Shown: positions 9,467 to 17,909 of the stretch, piece by piece
How positions within the stretch are numbered: the stretch's first letter is position 1
Layout of the letters: every line of letters starts with the position of its first letter
NCBI RefSeq assembly: GCF_016879755.1
Contig: NZ_WOFU01000003.1
Coordinates: 124,001 to 188,000, forward strand
Length of the DNA: 64,000 nucleotides
Direction of reading: 5' to 3'
From: Bacillus sp. B15-48
GTDB taxonomy: Bacteria > Bacillota > Bacilli > Bacillales > Cytobacillaceae
Notes under the pieces: model-generated
The model's database searches: none
What the model was told of the DNA's origin: nothing
Seen by the model: only the letters and a program-made list of their open reading frames with translations
Position numbers and translations under genes: made by a program

Positions 9467-9495
9467 AATCCTACCATACCTATAGGATTTGTCAA
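9467..9495 (-). promoter_or_regulatory. Promoter of the sulfate operon with an inverted repeat
   Basis: On the minus strand TTGACA (9490-9495) and TAGGAT (9468-9473) are 16 bp apart. A perfect 7-bp inverted repeat, AATCCTA / TAGGATT with a 9-nt spacer (9467-9489), covers the -10 and spacer, which is a plausible operator for a sulfur-responsive repressor such as CymR. The regulator is inferred from position only. No S-box (SAM riboswitch) fits in the short leader. Confidence 0.6.
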
Positions 9496-9545
9496 TAAAA
9501 TTATTATAAATATTATAAAAAAAGAATATTCTTTTTTTACAGCAG

Positions 9546-9578
9546 AAAAAAACGGATAAGCTTCAACGGCTTATCCGT
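9546..9578 (-). terminator. Terminator of the PHP phosphatase gene
   Basis: A perfect 10-bp stem ACGGATAAGC / GCTTATCCGT (9552-9561, 9569-9578) is followed by six T on the minus strand. Confidence 0.85.
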
Positions 9579-9642
9579 GTAATTAATTTTATTAACTGTA
9601 TAACTCTCCCATTAGTAGACATTGTTGAAATCGTTTTGCAAG

Positions 9643-10470
9643 TTATAACGGTGCAATGATTCGTTTTTTATTTTTGAAATAACACCATTCTTTAAAACCA
9701 ATTTCCTTTAGGCGCTTAGCTACAGAATCAAACTCATCTCCCACCCGTTCTGGATCATGAGCGTCAGAACCAAATGTAACTGCTACACCATAATGGTTGG
9801 CGAGTTCCAGAATATCGTCTGAAGGGTACCAGCCACCAACCGTTTTTGTCTTTCCTGATGTATTAATTTCAATTGCAATATCATTTTCGCCTATTACTTT
9901 TAAGGTCTTTTCAACTGATTTTGTCTGAATATCTGAAAATTCAGGGTAAAACCCCTTCATTGCATCAATATGTCCCAAAATTTGGTACATACCGCTACGA
10001 GCTGAGTCTTCAATTAATTGATAATAAATGTCCTTCGTCATTACCTTCTTCTTTTCCGCCATTCCTTTCCAGCGCCTTTTATTAAAAATACTAACACCAT
10101 CTACCTGATGGACAGACCCAATAATATAATCAAAAGGAAAACGCTCAAAATAGGGACGATATAATTCTACATGTTCTGGAAAAAAATCGGCTTCAATTCC
10201 TAATAGCACTTCTATTTTACCGCTATATTCACCCTTTAGTCTTAGCACCTCTTTAACATACTCTGGAAACTCACTTTTTGGCATCGCGATTTTCGGAAAA
10301 GCTTGATCCTCTTCATAAGAAAAAAAAGGTGTGTGATCAGCAATTCCAATCACATCTAGGCCTTTATCGATTGCTGATTCGATATAGTCCTGTATCTTTC
10401 CGCGAGCGTGACCACAGCGATCATGATGGGTATGCAAATCAAATTTAACTTTTGTTTCCTTCGAGCGCAT
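9643..10470 (-). CDS. PHP-family phosphatase, histidinol-phosphatase type
   Basis: This protein of about 275 residues has the PHP (polymerase and histidinol phosphatase) domain. Metal-binding motifs are LHTHHD near the N terminus, ADHTPF, GSVHQ in the middle and FGSDAHDP near the C terminus. It is most like the HisJ/HisK histidinol-phosphatases that make histidinol in histidine synthesis. No other his gene is nearby, so the substrate is a family-level assignment. GGGAGGTG precedes the ATG at 10470, and the longer frame to 10491 is not used. Confidence 0.8.
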   Translation of the reverse strand: MRSKETKVKFDLHTHHDRCGHARGKIQDYIESAIDKGLDVIGIADHTPFFSYEEDQAFPKIAMPKSEFPEYVKEVLRLKGEYSGKIEVLLGIEADFFPEHVELYRPYFERFPFDYIIGSVHQVDGVSIFNKRRWKGMAEKKKVMTKDIYYQLIEDSARSGMYQILGHIDAMKGFYPEFSDIQTKSVEKTLKVIGENDIAIEINTSGKTKTVGGWYPSDDILELANHYGVAVTFGSDAHDPERVGDEFDSVAKRLKEIGFKEWCYFKNKKRIIAPL

Positions 10471-10538
10471 GTTTACACCTCCCAATCTCACAGTGACTTT
10501 TAAATTATTGCCTTATTTTTCTCAATTCATTCTGTTTT

Positions 10539-10565
10539 AAAAAAGGATGATGCATGGCATCATCC
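10539..10565 (-). terminator. Terminator of fhs
   Basis: A 9-bp stem GGATGATGC / GCATCATCC with a 3-nt loop (10545-10565) is followed by six T on the minus strand, directly behind the fhs stop. Confidence 0.85.
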
Positions 10566-10572
10566 TACTTAC

Positions 10573-12243
10573 CTATGATAGGCCAATAATCTCTCCAGAT
10601 GTTGAAAAATCCATTCGATTAGCTGCAGGAACTTTTGGCAGACCAGGCATTGTCATTATGTCTCCTGTGAGAACGACAATAAAACCCGCTCCAGCAGAAA
10701 CGAACATTTCTCGTATTGTGATTGTAAATCCAGTTGGTGCCCCTAGTAACGATGGATTATCTGAAAACGAATAAGGCGTTTTCGCCATACAAATGGGCAG
10801 TTTGTCAAATCCTAAATCAACAAGTTCTTTCATTTGTTTCTTTGCTTTAGGCATGAACTCCACTTGTTCAGCACGGTAAATTTCCGAAGCTATTTTTGAA
10901 ATCTTATCTTCAATTGAAGTCTCCGTTTCGTAAAGAGGAGCGAAATTTGCTTGTTTCGTTTCGCAAATTTCTACTATTTTCTTCGCGAGATCAATTCCGC
11001 CCTCGCCTCCCTTGGAAAAGACTTCAGTCACAGCAACATCCACTCCAATTGCTGCGCAACGGTCCAATATTAATTGAATTTCTGCGTTTGTATCCGTAGG
11101 AAATTTATTAATCGTTACAACAATCGGAATACCGAATTTAGCGACATTCTTTATATGCCTTTCAAGATTTACTATGCCCTTTTCAAGGGCAGTAATATTT
11201 TCGTCACTAAGCTCGTTTTTCCCAACACCACCATTCATCTTTAGAGCGCGAATAGTTGCAACAATTACCGCAACATCAGGTTGCAACTCACCTGTAGTGC
11301 ATTTAATATTAAAAAACTTCTCTGCCCCAAGGTCTGCACCGAATCCCGCTTCAGTCACTACATAATCGGCTAATTTTAAAGCCATTTTTGTAGCAATAAT
11401 GGAGTTGCAGCCGTGGGCAATATTAGCAAATGGCCCACCGTGAACAAATGCTGGGGTATTTTCAATTGTTTGAACTAAATTTGGCATGATTGCATCCTTT
11501 AATAATAATGTCATTGCACCGGTTGCTTCCAAATCTCCAGCTGTAATTGCTTCCCCATCAAAAGTATATGCAACAACCATTCTTGAAAGTCTGTTTTTAA
11601 GATCTATTACACCGGATGAAAGACATAGGATTGCCATAATTTCAGAGGCAACCGTAATATCAAATCCACTCTGTCTAACAAACCCATCTGTATTCCCACC
11701 GAGACCGATGACTATATTTCTAAGCGCTCGATCATTCACATCAAGAACTCTCTTCCATACAACGCGCTTAGGATTAATATTTAAAGTATTTCCTTGATAA
11801 AGATGATTGTCAATGAGTGCTGCCAGCAAATTATGGGCGGAAGTAATTGCATGAAAATCTCCTGTAAAATGAAGATTAATATCCTCCATCGGAACTACTT
11901 GAGCATATCCACCGCCTGCCGCTCCACCTTTCATACCGAATACTGGGCCTAAAGAAGGTTCTCTTAAGGCTGTGATTGTTTTTTTCCCTATTCTATTCAA
12001 TCCCATCGAGAGCCCTACATTGGTGGTCGTTTTTCCCTCGCCTGCCGGCGTTGGATTGATTGCTGTAACTAGAATGAGCTTTCCATCAGGCTTGCCCTCA
12101 AGCCTGTCAAGAACGTCTAATGAAACTTTCGCTTTAAACCTACCATATAATTCCATCTCGTCAGGAATGATCCCTAAAGTTTCAGCAATTTCTGCGACCG
12201 GAACCATCTTCGCTTCTTGAGCGATTTCGACATCGGTTTTCAT
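10573..12243 (-). CDS. fhs: Formate-tetrahydrofolate ligase
   Basis: This enzyme of about 556 residues makes 10-formyl-THF from formate, THF and ATP, feeding purine and formyl-Met synthesis. The ATP-binding loop TPAGEGKTT is near residue 67, and the [16 protein letters not shown] and [13 protein letters not shown] signatures follow. Full length. AGGAGAGG precedes the ATG at 12243. It is monocistronic. It links in function to serA and its ZTP riboswitch elsewhere in this window, both belonging to one-carbon supply. Confidence 0.95.
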   Translation of the reverse strand: MKTDVEIAQEAKMVPVAEIAETLGIIPDEMELYGRFKAKVSLDVLDRLEGKPDGKLILVTAINPTPAGEGKTTTNVGLSMGLNRIGKKTITALREPSLGPVFGMKGGAAGGGYAQVVPMEDINLHFTGDFHAITSAHNLLAALIDNHLYQGNTLNINPKRVVWKRVLDVNDRALRNIVIGLGGNTDGFVRQSGFDITVASEIMAILCLSSGVIDLKNRLSRMVVAYTFDGEAITAGDLEATGAMTLLLKDAIMPNLVQTIENTPAFVHGGPFANIAHGCNSIIATKMALKLADYVVTEAGFGADLGAEKFFNIKCTTGELQPDVAVIVATIRALKMNGGVGKNELSDENITALEKGIVNLERHIKNVAKFGIPIVVTINKFPTDTNAEIQLILDRCAAIGVDVAVTEVFSKGGEGGIDLAKKIVEICETKQANFAPLYETETSIEDKISKIASEIYRAEQVEFMPKAKKQMKELVDLGFDKLPICMAKTPYSFSDNPSLLGAPTGFTITIREMFVSAGAGFIVVLTGDIMTMPGLPKVPAANRMDFSTSGEIIGLS

Positions 12244-12346
12244 AAAACCTCTCCTCATTATGTATACTTTTTGTGTATTTACCTATCAATTAGATTTTAA
12301 CAGTCTTTGATTGCTCAAATATGACTATTTTGTGAAAATTGATTCG

Positions 12347-13462
12347 CTATAACAGCCATTCACCAATGATTTCAGCTGGTTTCTTCGAATGAATTTCAGT
12401 ATGGAAACGCTCAAGACAGGATTGATAATTTTCCAACTCCTTTTCATTGCAAAGAATCGCCAAAATTTCTTCGCATATATTCTCAGACATTAACGGATAG
12501 ACAACACCTAATTCCTTCAGTTGTTCCAAATTGATCTTTTCTTGCCCAGGCAAAGCTTGATAAATAAAAATCGGTTTTCGTTTAAATAGACTCTCAGTAA
12601 TTGTCACACCGCCGGGCTTGGTAATAATTGCATCCACTTGATCATAAAGGGTGTTCATTTGCTCCATACAATTGATATAGGAATATGGAATAACATTTGC
12701 TAATTTCAATCCTTTTATTTTCTCATATAAACGTTTGTTTTTTCCGCATAAAACGATAAACTGTATCCGGTCACTTACGACTGATTCAGTAATCTGTTTT
12801 AGTAATTGTTCAATCGCTCCGACTCCAAGACTTCCCCCAGATACTAAAACCGAAGGATTCGAAGTCTTACTAGGATCAATGGGTTCGTTGAATTTTTTAA
12901 TCTTGTCATGAATCGGAATTCCCGTATAATAAATCCTGTCTTCTTGGACTCCTTTTTCTTGTAAAAATCGTTGCATTCTTACTGACGGGACAAAGTGGAA
13001 ATCGATCATGTCCACTCCCCATATTTGATTTATGAAATAATCTGTATACACATTCACTACCGGTATGTTTAAAGTTCCGCATTGCTTTAAATGGTTTAAC
13101 ATGTAGGATGGCAATGCATGAGTACAAATAATCAAATCAGGCTGTTTTTCATTAATAAGCCTTCTCATGAAATATAAAAATAAAACTTCATATAAACGGT
13201 AGCGTTTTGTAGAATCAATATTTTTATATACGGAATGTTGATAAATGAAATTATACAAACCAGGTAAAAGTTGAATCCAGCCCAAATAAATCTTTGAAAC
13301 AAGTGTCTCAATCTTCCCATAACTATACGCCAATATGTCTACCACTTCGCACTTTACATTGGGTTGATTTTGCTTTAAACCATTTAGAATTGCATTTGCT
13401 GCTTGATGGTGGCCCGACGGAATTTGTAAAAAGGGCAAGAACAGAACAGATTTCGTTTTCAT
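12347..13462 (-). CDS. MGDG synthase-family glycosyltransferase (YkoN/UgtP-like)
   Basis: This protein of about 371 residues is a GT28-type glycosyltransferase of the MGDG synthase/UgtP group. The N-terminal lipid-acceptor domain contains the PSGHHQAANAI motif near residue 15. The C-terminal nucleotide-sugar domain has VSGGSLGVG and the TKPGGVTITESL donor-binding motif. It probably adds a sugar to a diacylglycerol or related lipid at the membrane. AAGGTG precedes the ATG at 13462. It diverges from a metallophosphoesterase gene and lies near a YkoP-like gene, a set seen as ykoN-ykoP-ykoQ in B. subtilis, so it may be the YkoN counterpart rather than UgtP. Confidence 0.78.
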   Translation of the reverse strand: MKTKSVLFLPFLQIPSGHHQAANAILNGLKQNQPNVKCEVVDILAYSYGKIETLVSKIYLGWIQLLPGLYNFIYQHSVYKNIDSTKRYRLYEVLFLYFMRRLINEKQPDLIICTHALPSYMLNHLKQCGTLNIPVVNVYTDYFINQIWGVDMIDFHFVPSVRMQRFLQEKGVQEDRIYYTGIPIHDKIKKFNEPIDPSKTSNPSVLVSGGSLGVGAIEQLLKQITESVVSDRIQFIVLCGKNKRLYEKIKGLKLANVIPYSYINCMEQMNTLYDQVDAIITKPGGVTITESLFKRKPIFIYQALPGQEKINLEQLKELGVVYPLMSENICEEILAILCNEKELENYQSCLERFHTEIHSKKPAEIIGEWLL

Positions 13463-13550
13463 GATTATCACACACCTTTATCGGATGGCTTCACATTTTC
13501 CATTGGAATTCTATCCAATTATTACTTGTAAAAATGATCCTTTTTTCATG

Positions 13551-13556
13551 TATAAT
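13551..13556 (+). promoter_or_regulatory. Possible -10 element of the phosphoesterase gene
   Basis: A perfect TATAAT lies 27 bp before the TTG start of the phosphoesterase gene. No good -35 is seen at 17 bp. TTGTAA lies 19 bp upstream. Confidence 0.4.
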
Positions 13557-13583
13557 TGCAGTTATGAAAGGAGTGAATCGTCG

Positions 13584-14429
13584 TTGAATATAATTTTCAT
13601 TTTGATATTAACGAGTTTATTAGTTATTCTTTTGATAAAAGCAAATAAAAATACGAAAGAGATAAAATTAAATAAAGTAAACGTCCACCATCATCTTACC
13701 ACTCGCCCAAGATTAACGATTCTTCAACTGTCCGACCTACATCTCGAAAACATATCCATCTCCGCAACTGAACTTTACGAAAAATTAAAAGACGAACCAA
13801 TTGATTTAATCGCACTTACAGGCGACTTACTTGATCGGAAACGCACCATTCCAAAGCTTGTTCCCTATTTGAAAATGTTAAATAAACTAAAACCTAGATA
13901 CGGGATTTATGCGGTTTTGGGAAATCACGATTATGTGTTAAAACAGAAAGATCTACAAACACTCATTCATACACTTGAACATCATAACTGTAAAGTTTTA
14001 AGAAACGAAAATGATGAAATTTTTATTCAAGGTAAGCGAGTAAACATTATTGGGATTGATGATTTTAGCACAAACCGGAGCCATACGAACACTGCATATC
14101 AAGGCTTAAAGCAAGGAACAAATCTTGTATTGACCCATGACCCTAATATTGTACTTCATATGCAGAAATACCATTTTGATTATTTACTTGCAGGTCATTT
14201 TCACGGTGGACAAATCTGTTATCCAAAGGCTTATCATCTAGTGAAGATGGGAAAACTAGCAAGAATGAACATTATAAAAGGGTTTCATGTTCAAGATGGT
14301 AAACCGTATTATATTAGTGAAGGTCTAGGCCAAACAGGGGTAAACATTCGAATTGGAAGTCGCCCTGAAATAACCATTCATGAATTATCATTAGCTACAG
14401 CTGCCGATTATGAACTAAAAGCTATTTAA
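13584..14429 (+). CDS. Membrane-anchored metallophosphoesterase (YkoQ/YkuE-like)
   Basis: This protein of about 281 residues has one N-terminal membrane segment (about residues 3-20) followed by a calcineurin-type phosphoesterase domain. The dimetal motifs are in order: LSDLHLE, GDLLDRK, GNHDY, the late THDPN and the final AGHFHGGQ. The fold suggests hydrolysis of a phosphoester, possibly of a lipid intermediate as in the related UDP-diacylglucosamine hydrolases. The TTG start at 13584 is set by AAAGGAGTG at 8 nt, and the open frame upstream (from 13461) has no SD. It is adjacent to glycosyltransferase and YkoP-like genes. Confidence 0.82.
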   Translation: MNIIFILILTSLLVILLIKANKNTKEIKLNKVNVHHHLTTRPRLTILQLSDLHLENISISATELYEKLKDEPIDLIALTGDLLDRKRTIPKLVPYLKMLNKLKPRYGIYAVLGNHDYVLKQKDLQTLIHTLEHHNCKVLRNENDEIFIQGKRVNIIGIDDFSTNRSHTNTAYQGLKQGTNLVLTHDPNIVLHMQKYHFDYLLAGHFHGGQICYPKAYHLVKMGKLARMNIIKGFHVQDGKPYYISEGLGQTGVNIRIGSRPEITIHELSLATAADYELKAI

Positions 14430-15012
14430 GAGCTGCCACTCGGCAGCTTTTTTTATTTTCATTTTTCCTATACAATGTCGATAATGTCTTGGTGGACATC
14501 AACAGATAACTAGGTTTATGATTCGTTATGAGCCACTTTATAGATGTATTCGAACTTGCTACCATTTCAATCGGTAAAAAAGCCATAAATTTAAACCATC
14601 TATAGATTGGATGAGATACTTCAAATACTTCAAACCCTAGGCGATGACATCCTTTATTTAATGAAGTTATCCCGATGATTCCTTTTATTTCTTGAGAACG
14701 ATGATGATTTCGGACATACAGCTCGACATTTGGCAATGACTTTTGGACACCATATAAAATTTTCCTCGCTTTTTTTAACTCTCCCTTCATTTCCTGTAAT
14801 TCTTTCAACAGTTTGACATTGTGAAGGTGAATTTTTACTAATAAATCATCTCGATTGATTTGTGTACCATCGGCTAAGACTAAATTTCTCCCTTTATATT
14901 TAGTTAATCGTATCCTCAAAATGTTTTCTTCACTTGGTAAACAAATTAATCGAGTAAAGAAAAAATAAATTGGGTCAATAAAACTCCAAATGGTGAGGAA
15001 ATACCTTCTCAT
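14422..15012 (-). CDS. YkoP-like protein
   Basis: This basic protein of 196 residues has a hydrophobic N-terminal segment (IWSFIDPIYFFFTRLI) and a central helical stretch. It resembles YkoP-type proteins, which are found alone, fused to polysaccharide deacetylases, or next to YkoN/YkoQ-like genes. Its biochemical role is unknown, and lipid or sugar metabolism is inferred from the neighbours. AAGGAG precedes the ATG. Its 3' end overlaps the converging phosphoesterase gene by 8 bp, and the terminator of that gene lies inside its last codons. Confidence 0.65.
   Translation of the reverse strand: MRRYFLTIWSFIDPIYFFFTRLICLPSEENILRIRLTKYKGRNLVLADGTQINRDDLLVKIHLHNVKLLKELQEMKGELKKARKILYGVQKSLPNVELYVRNHHRSQEIKGIIGITSLNKGCHRLGFEVFEVSHPIYRWFKFMAFLPIEMVASSNTSIKWLITNHKPSYLLMSTKTLSTLYRKNENKKSCRVAALK
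14431..14454 (+). terminator. Terminator of the phosphoesterase gene
   Basis: A 7-bp stem AGCTGCC / GGCAGCT with a 4-nt loop is followed by seven T on the plus strand. The whole hairpin lies within the last codons of the converging YkoP-like gene and encodes part of its C terminus. Confidence 0.8.
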
Positions 15013-15102
15013 CTCTTGCCGCTCCTTCTCATTTCTAGTTTATATTTAAATATCTGAACACTAATAATATATCCAGAGATAGGTCAGCAATCCCAAAAAA
15101 CA

Positions 15103-15141
15103 AAAGCCGCTTATATACAATTTTTGTATATAAGCGGCTTT
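15103..15141 (-). terminator. Terminator of speE
   Basis: Perfect 18-bp arms (15103-15120 and 15124-15141) contain GCCGCTTATATACAA. The minus-strand 3' side continues TTTTGTTTTTT. It ends speE and also insulates the YkoP-like gene, which must have its own promoter. Confidence 0.85.
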
Positions 15142-15176
15142 CTTAATTCACTACCTTACAGAGTATTGTAAATTAT

Positions 15177-16025
15177 TTAGTTTTTATCAAGCATAAATTG
15201 TGGAAGTGCAAAGCAATATTCGATGATCTCCTCATTCACATAAAGAGTTGTTTTATTTTTAAGCTTGTCCTTATTTACCTTCATATCTTGCTTTGAGCCG
15301 ATGGTGAAACTCCATAATCCCCCAGGATAGGTAGGGACTACTGCGGTATATAATTTTGTTGAATGAAACAATTGACTAATACGGTGAAACGTTTGCTTCA
15401 TCACTTTTTTATGGAAAATCGGCGACTGGCTCTGGCAGACCATTACCCCATCGTCATTTAGTGCTTGATACAAACTGTTATAAAAACTTTGTTCAAATAA
15501 CACTTGAGCAGGACCAACAGGATCGGAAGAATCTACAATAATAACGTCATATTCACTTCGCTTGTTTTTCACAAATTCAACACCATCATCAAAAATATAA
15601 TGAACTCGAGGATCGTTTAAATTTCCCGATACATCAGGGAGATGCTGTTTACAAGCTTCAACAACTAACCCATCTATTTCGACTAGATCGACTCTTTCAA
15701 CCTCATCGTACTTACAAACTTCTTTTGCCGCGCCACAATCACCACCGCCAATGATTAATACTTTTTTCGGCTGTGGATGAATTAATAGCGGTACATGTGT
15801 TATTATTTCATTATAGATGTACCCATCTAAAGAAGTCGTTTGAACAACACTATCTAACACAAGCATGCGACCAAAGTCATAGGAATCCAAGATCATTACA
15901 TGTTGAAACGCTGATTTCCCTTCGAAAATGACCTCTTTGATTCGGTAACTAATTTTCAAATTATCTTGTTCGTCTTCAGTTAACCATAAATCTCCGTTTT
16001 TTTCGATTAAAAAATTATGTATCAT
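15177..16025 (-). CDS. speE: Spermidine synthase
   Basis: This aminopropyltransferase of 282 residues makes spermidine from putrescine and decarboxylated SAM. The SAM-site loop IGGGDCGAAKEV is near residue 87, followed by the acidic VEIDG and the catalytic DSSDPVGPA region near 155-163. The length matches bacterial SpeE. ATG follows GGGAGGC. No speB or speD neighbour is present. In B. subtilis speE is followed by speB, so the gene is separated from it here. Confidence 0.9.
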   Translation of the reverse strand: MIHNFLIEKNGDLWLTEDEQDNLKISYRIKEVIFEGKSAFQHVMILDSYDFGRMLVLDSVVQTTSLDGYIYNEIITHVPLLIHPQPKKVLIIGGGDCGAAKEVCKYDEVERVDLVEIDGLVVEACKQHLPDVSGNLNDPRVHYIFDDGVEFVKNKRSEYDVIIVDSSDPVGPAQVLFEQSFYNSLYQALNDDGVMVCQSQSPIFHKKVMKQTFHRISQLFHSTKLYTAVVPTYPGGLWSFTIGSKQDMKVNKDKLKNKTTLYVNEEIIEYCFALPQFMLDKN

Positions 16026-16204
16026 GTTCTGCCTCCCTCTCTCTTGTCATCTAATTAGATAATGATTCATTATATTTGGATATATAAACTTAAGGATAAC
16101 ATATGTAAATAGAAGTAGTCCTTAATTTTGATAACAGGAGAACACAGAACGAAAAACCTCCTGCATATCTCTCAGAAGGCTCCCAAACTTGTTATATTCA
16201 AGAA

Positions 16205-17110
16205 TTAAAATGGCTTCCATTTAAGCGTACTCGCCTTGCTAAACCTCCTTTCAACTTCCTTCCAATTTACAACATTCCACCAGTTTTCTACATATTTTGC
16301 TCGTTCATTTTTATATTGAAGATAATATGCATGCTCCCAAACATCTAGGACAAGCAAAGGAATCGTATCCCATTGCGTTAAGTTTTGATGCTTTTCTGAA
16401 GTCAAAATTTCTAAACGTTGTGACCGTGGTGCCCAAACTAATATTGCCCAGCCGACAGCCTCTACATTTTTTGCCGCTTCAGAAAAATGGTTTTGAAATT
16501 TATCAAAACTCCCAAATGACTTGTTAATTGCTGTTAATAATTTTCCAGATGGTTTCCCTCCACCTTCCGGGCTCATTACCTCCCAAAAAATGATGTGTAA
16601 ATAATGTCCTGAACCATGAAAGGCTGCTTCTCTCTCCCAATGTTTGATTAAGGTAAAATCATTATTATCACGTGCTTTTTGCATTTCCTTTTCAGCTTTA
16701 TTTAAGCCATCGACATAACTTTGATGATGTTTTGTGTGATGCAATCTCATTATTTCCTCTGAAATAGCTGGTTCTAAAGCATCATAAGCATATGGGAGTG
16801 GTGGTAAACGATGACCACCAATAGGAATTGGCTGAAGTCGACCTCCATCTTGACGCATCTCAGCTTCCTCAAAAAAAACATTTAGTCCTTCGTATAAATT
16901 TGAGGCTCTTTCATATAACCGATTCTCATCAAGGTCGCCTTTTTCAACTTCTATTGATTGTTTAAACGAAAATAATTCTTCTTCCCATTGATGTATATCA
17001 AGATGGCCAAAATTCTCCAATAATTGTTCGCGAACCGCTTGCCAAGTCGTTTCAAGCTCTTCACACCAACTCAATAATGTTTCCCTATACAAGTTTTCCG
17101 CCACTGTCAT
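16205..17110 (-). CDS. Fe/Mn superoxide dismutase with N-terminal extension
   Basis: This protein of 301 residues is about 100 longer than ordinary SodA. The N-terminal 95 residues are charged and helical. The SOD domain (about 100-300) keeps all four metal ligands: His124 (HHTKHH), His172 (YLHIIFW), and Asp and His in LDVWEHAYY. It converts superoxide to oxygen and peroxide. Similar long paralogs (SodF type) exist in Bacillus beside the normal SodA, and a protein-interaction role for the extension is inference. AGGAGGCG precedes the ATG. Monocistronic. Confidence 0.88.
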   Translation of the reverse strand: MTVAENLYRETLLSWCEELETTWQAVREQLLENFGHLDIHQWEEELFSFKQSIEVEKGDLDENRLYERASNLYEGLNVFFEEAEMRQDGGRLQPIPIGGHRLPPLPYAYDALEPAISEEIMRLHHTKHHQSYVDGLNKAEKEMQKARDNNDFTLIKHWEREAAFHGSGHYLHIIFWEVMSPEGGGKPSGKLLTAINKSFGSFDKFQNHFSEAAKNVEAVGWAILVWAPRSQRLEILTSEKHQNLTQWDTIPLLVLDVWEHAYYLQYKNERAKYVENWWNVVNWKEVERRFSKASTLKWKPF

Positions 17111-17341
17111 TTCGCCTCCTAGGTTAACATCTTTAACAAAATATGAACAATTAGAGAATTTTGTGCCTATAAAGTGAAATTTCCTTCAGATGGAGTTTCC
17201 TCATTCCCCACATGTAAAAAATAGAGGAAAATTTGTTTACCGTCAATTTATTAAGATAATCTATCATTGTACAATTTATCTTATCCACACTATAATTAAA
17301 CTGTTAAAAATCATCACCTAGAAACGGAGCTAACAAATACA

Positions 17342-17908
17342 GTGATACTAGTAATTGATAATTATGACTCTTTTACTTTCAACTTAGTCCAATATCTCCA
17401 AACAATGGATGAAGATGTGATTGTCCATCGCAATAATCAATTGTCATTAGAAGATATTAATGCACTCAATCCCAAATATATATTAATCTCTCCGGGACCA
17501 GGTCATCCAAATTCAGCAGGAATATGCCTAGACATTGTAAAAAAGTACCACGATAAGATTCCAATTTTAGGCGTTTGCCTTGGACACCAAATCATCGCCC
17601 ACGCGTTTGGCGGAAAAATAAAAAAAGCAAAAATACCTATGCATGGAAAGGTTTCTCAAATCTCCCATAACCAAACAGATGTTTTTCATGATTTACCTAC
17701 TCCTATGAATGTAACAAGGTACCATTCATTAATCGTCGATGAATCAAACCTCCCTAATTGTTTGGAAATAACAGCGAAAAGTGAGGATGGTGAAATTATG
17801 GGAATTCGTCATAAACATTTTAAAATAGAAGGCGTACAATTTCATCCAGAATCGATCTTAACTGATTACGGAATCAGAATGTTACAAAATTTTTTTAAGA
17901 AGGATTAG
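17342..17908 (+). CDS. pabA: Aminodeoxychorismate/anthranilate synthase glutamine amidotransferase
   Basis: This protein of 188 residues is a class I glutamine amidotransferase that supplies ammonia to its synthase partner. DNYDSFT is at the N terminus, the nucleophile Cys79 in GVCLGHQ, and FHPES near 167-171 carries the His and Glu of the triad. The GTG start is only weakly supported (GGAG 12 nt upstream). The next base but one after its stop begins the pabB-pabC fusion, so it is assigned to folate (p-aminobenzoate) rather than tryptophan synthesis, although such subunits can serve both. Confidence 0.88.
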   Translation: MILVIDNYDSFTFNLVQYLQTMDEDVIVHRNNQLSLEDINALNPKYILISPGPGHPNSAGICLDIVKKYHDKIPILGVCLGHQIIAHAFGGKIKKAKIPMHGKVSQISHNQTDVFHDLPTPMNVTRYHSLIVDESNLPNCLEITAKSEDGEIMGIRHKHFKIEGVQFHPESILTDYGIRMLQNFFKKD

Positions 17909-17909
17909 A

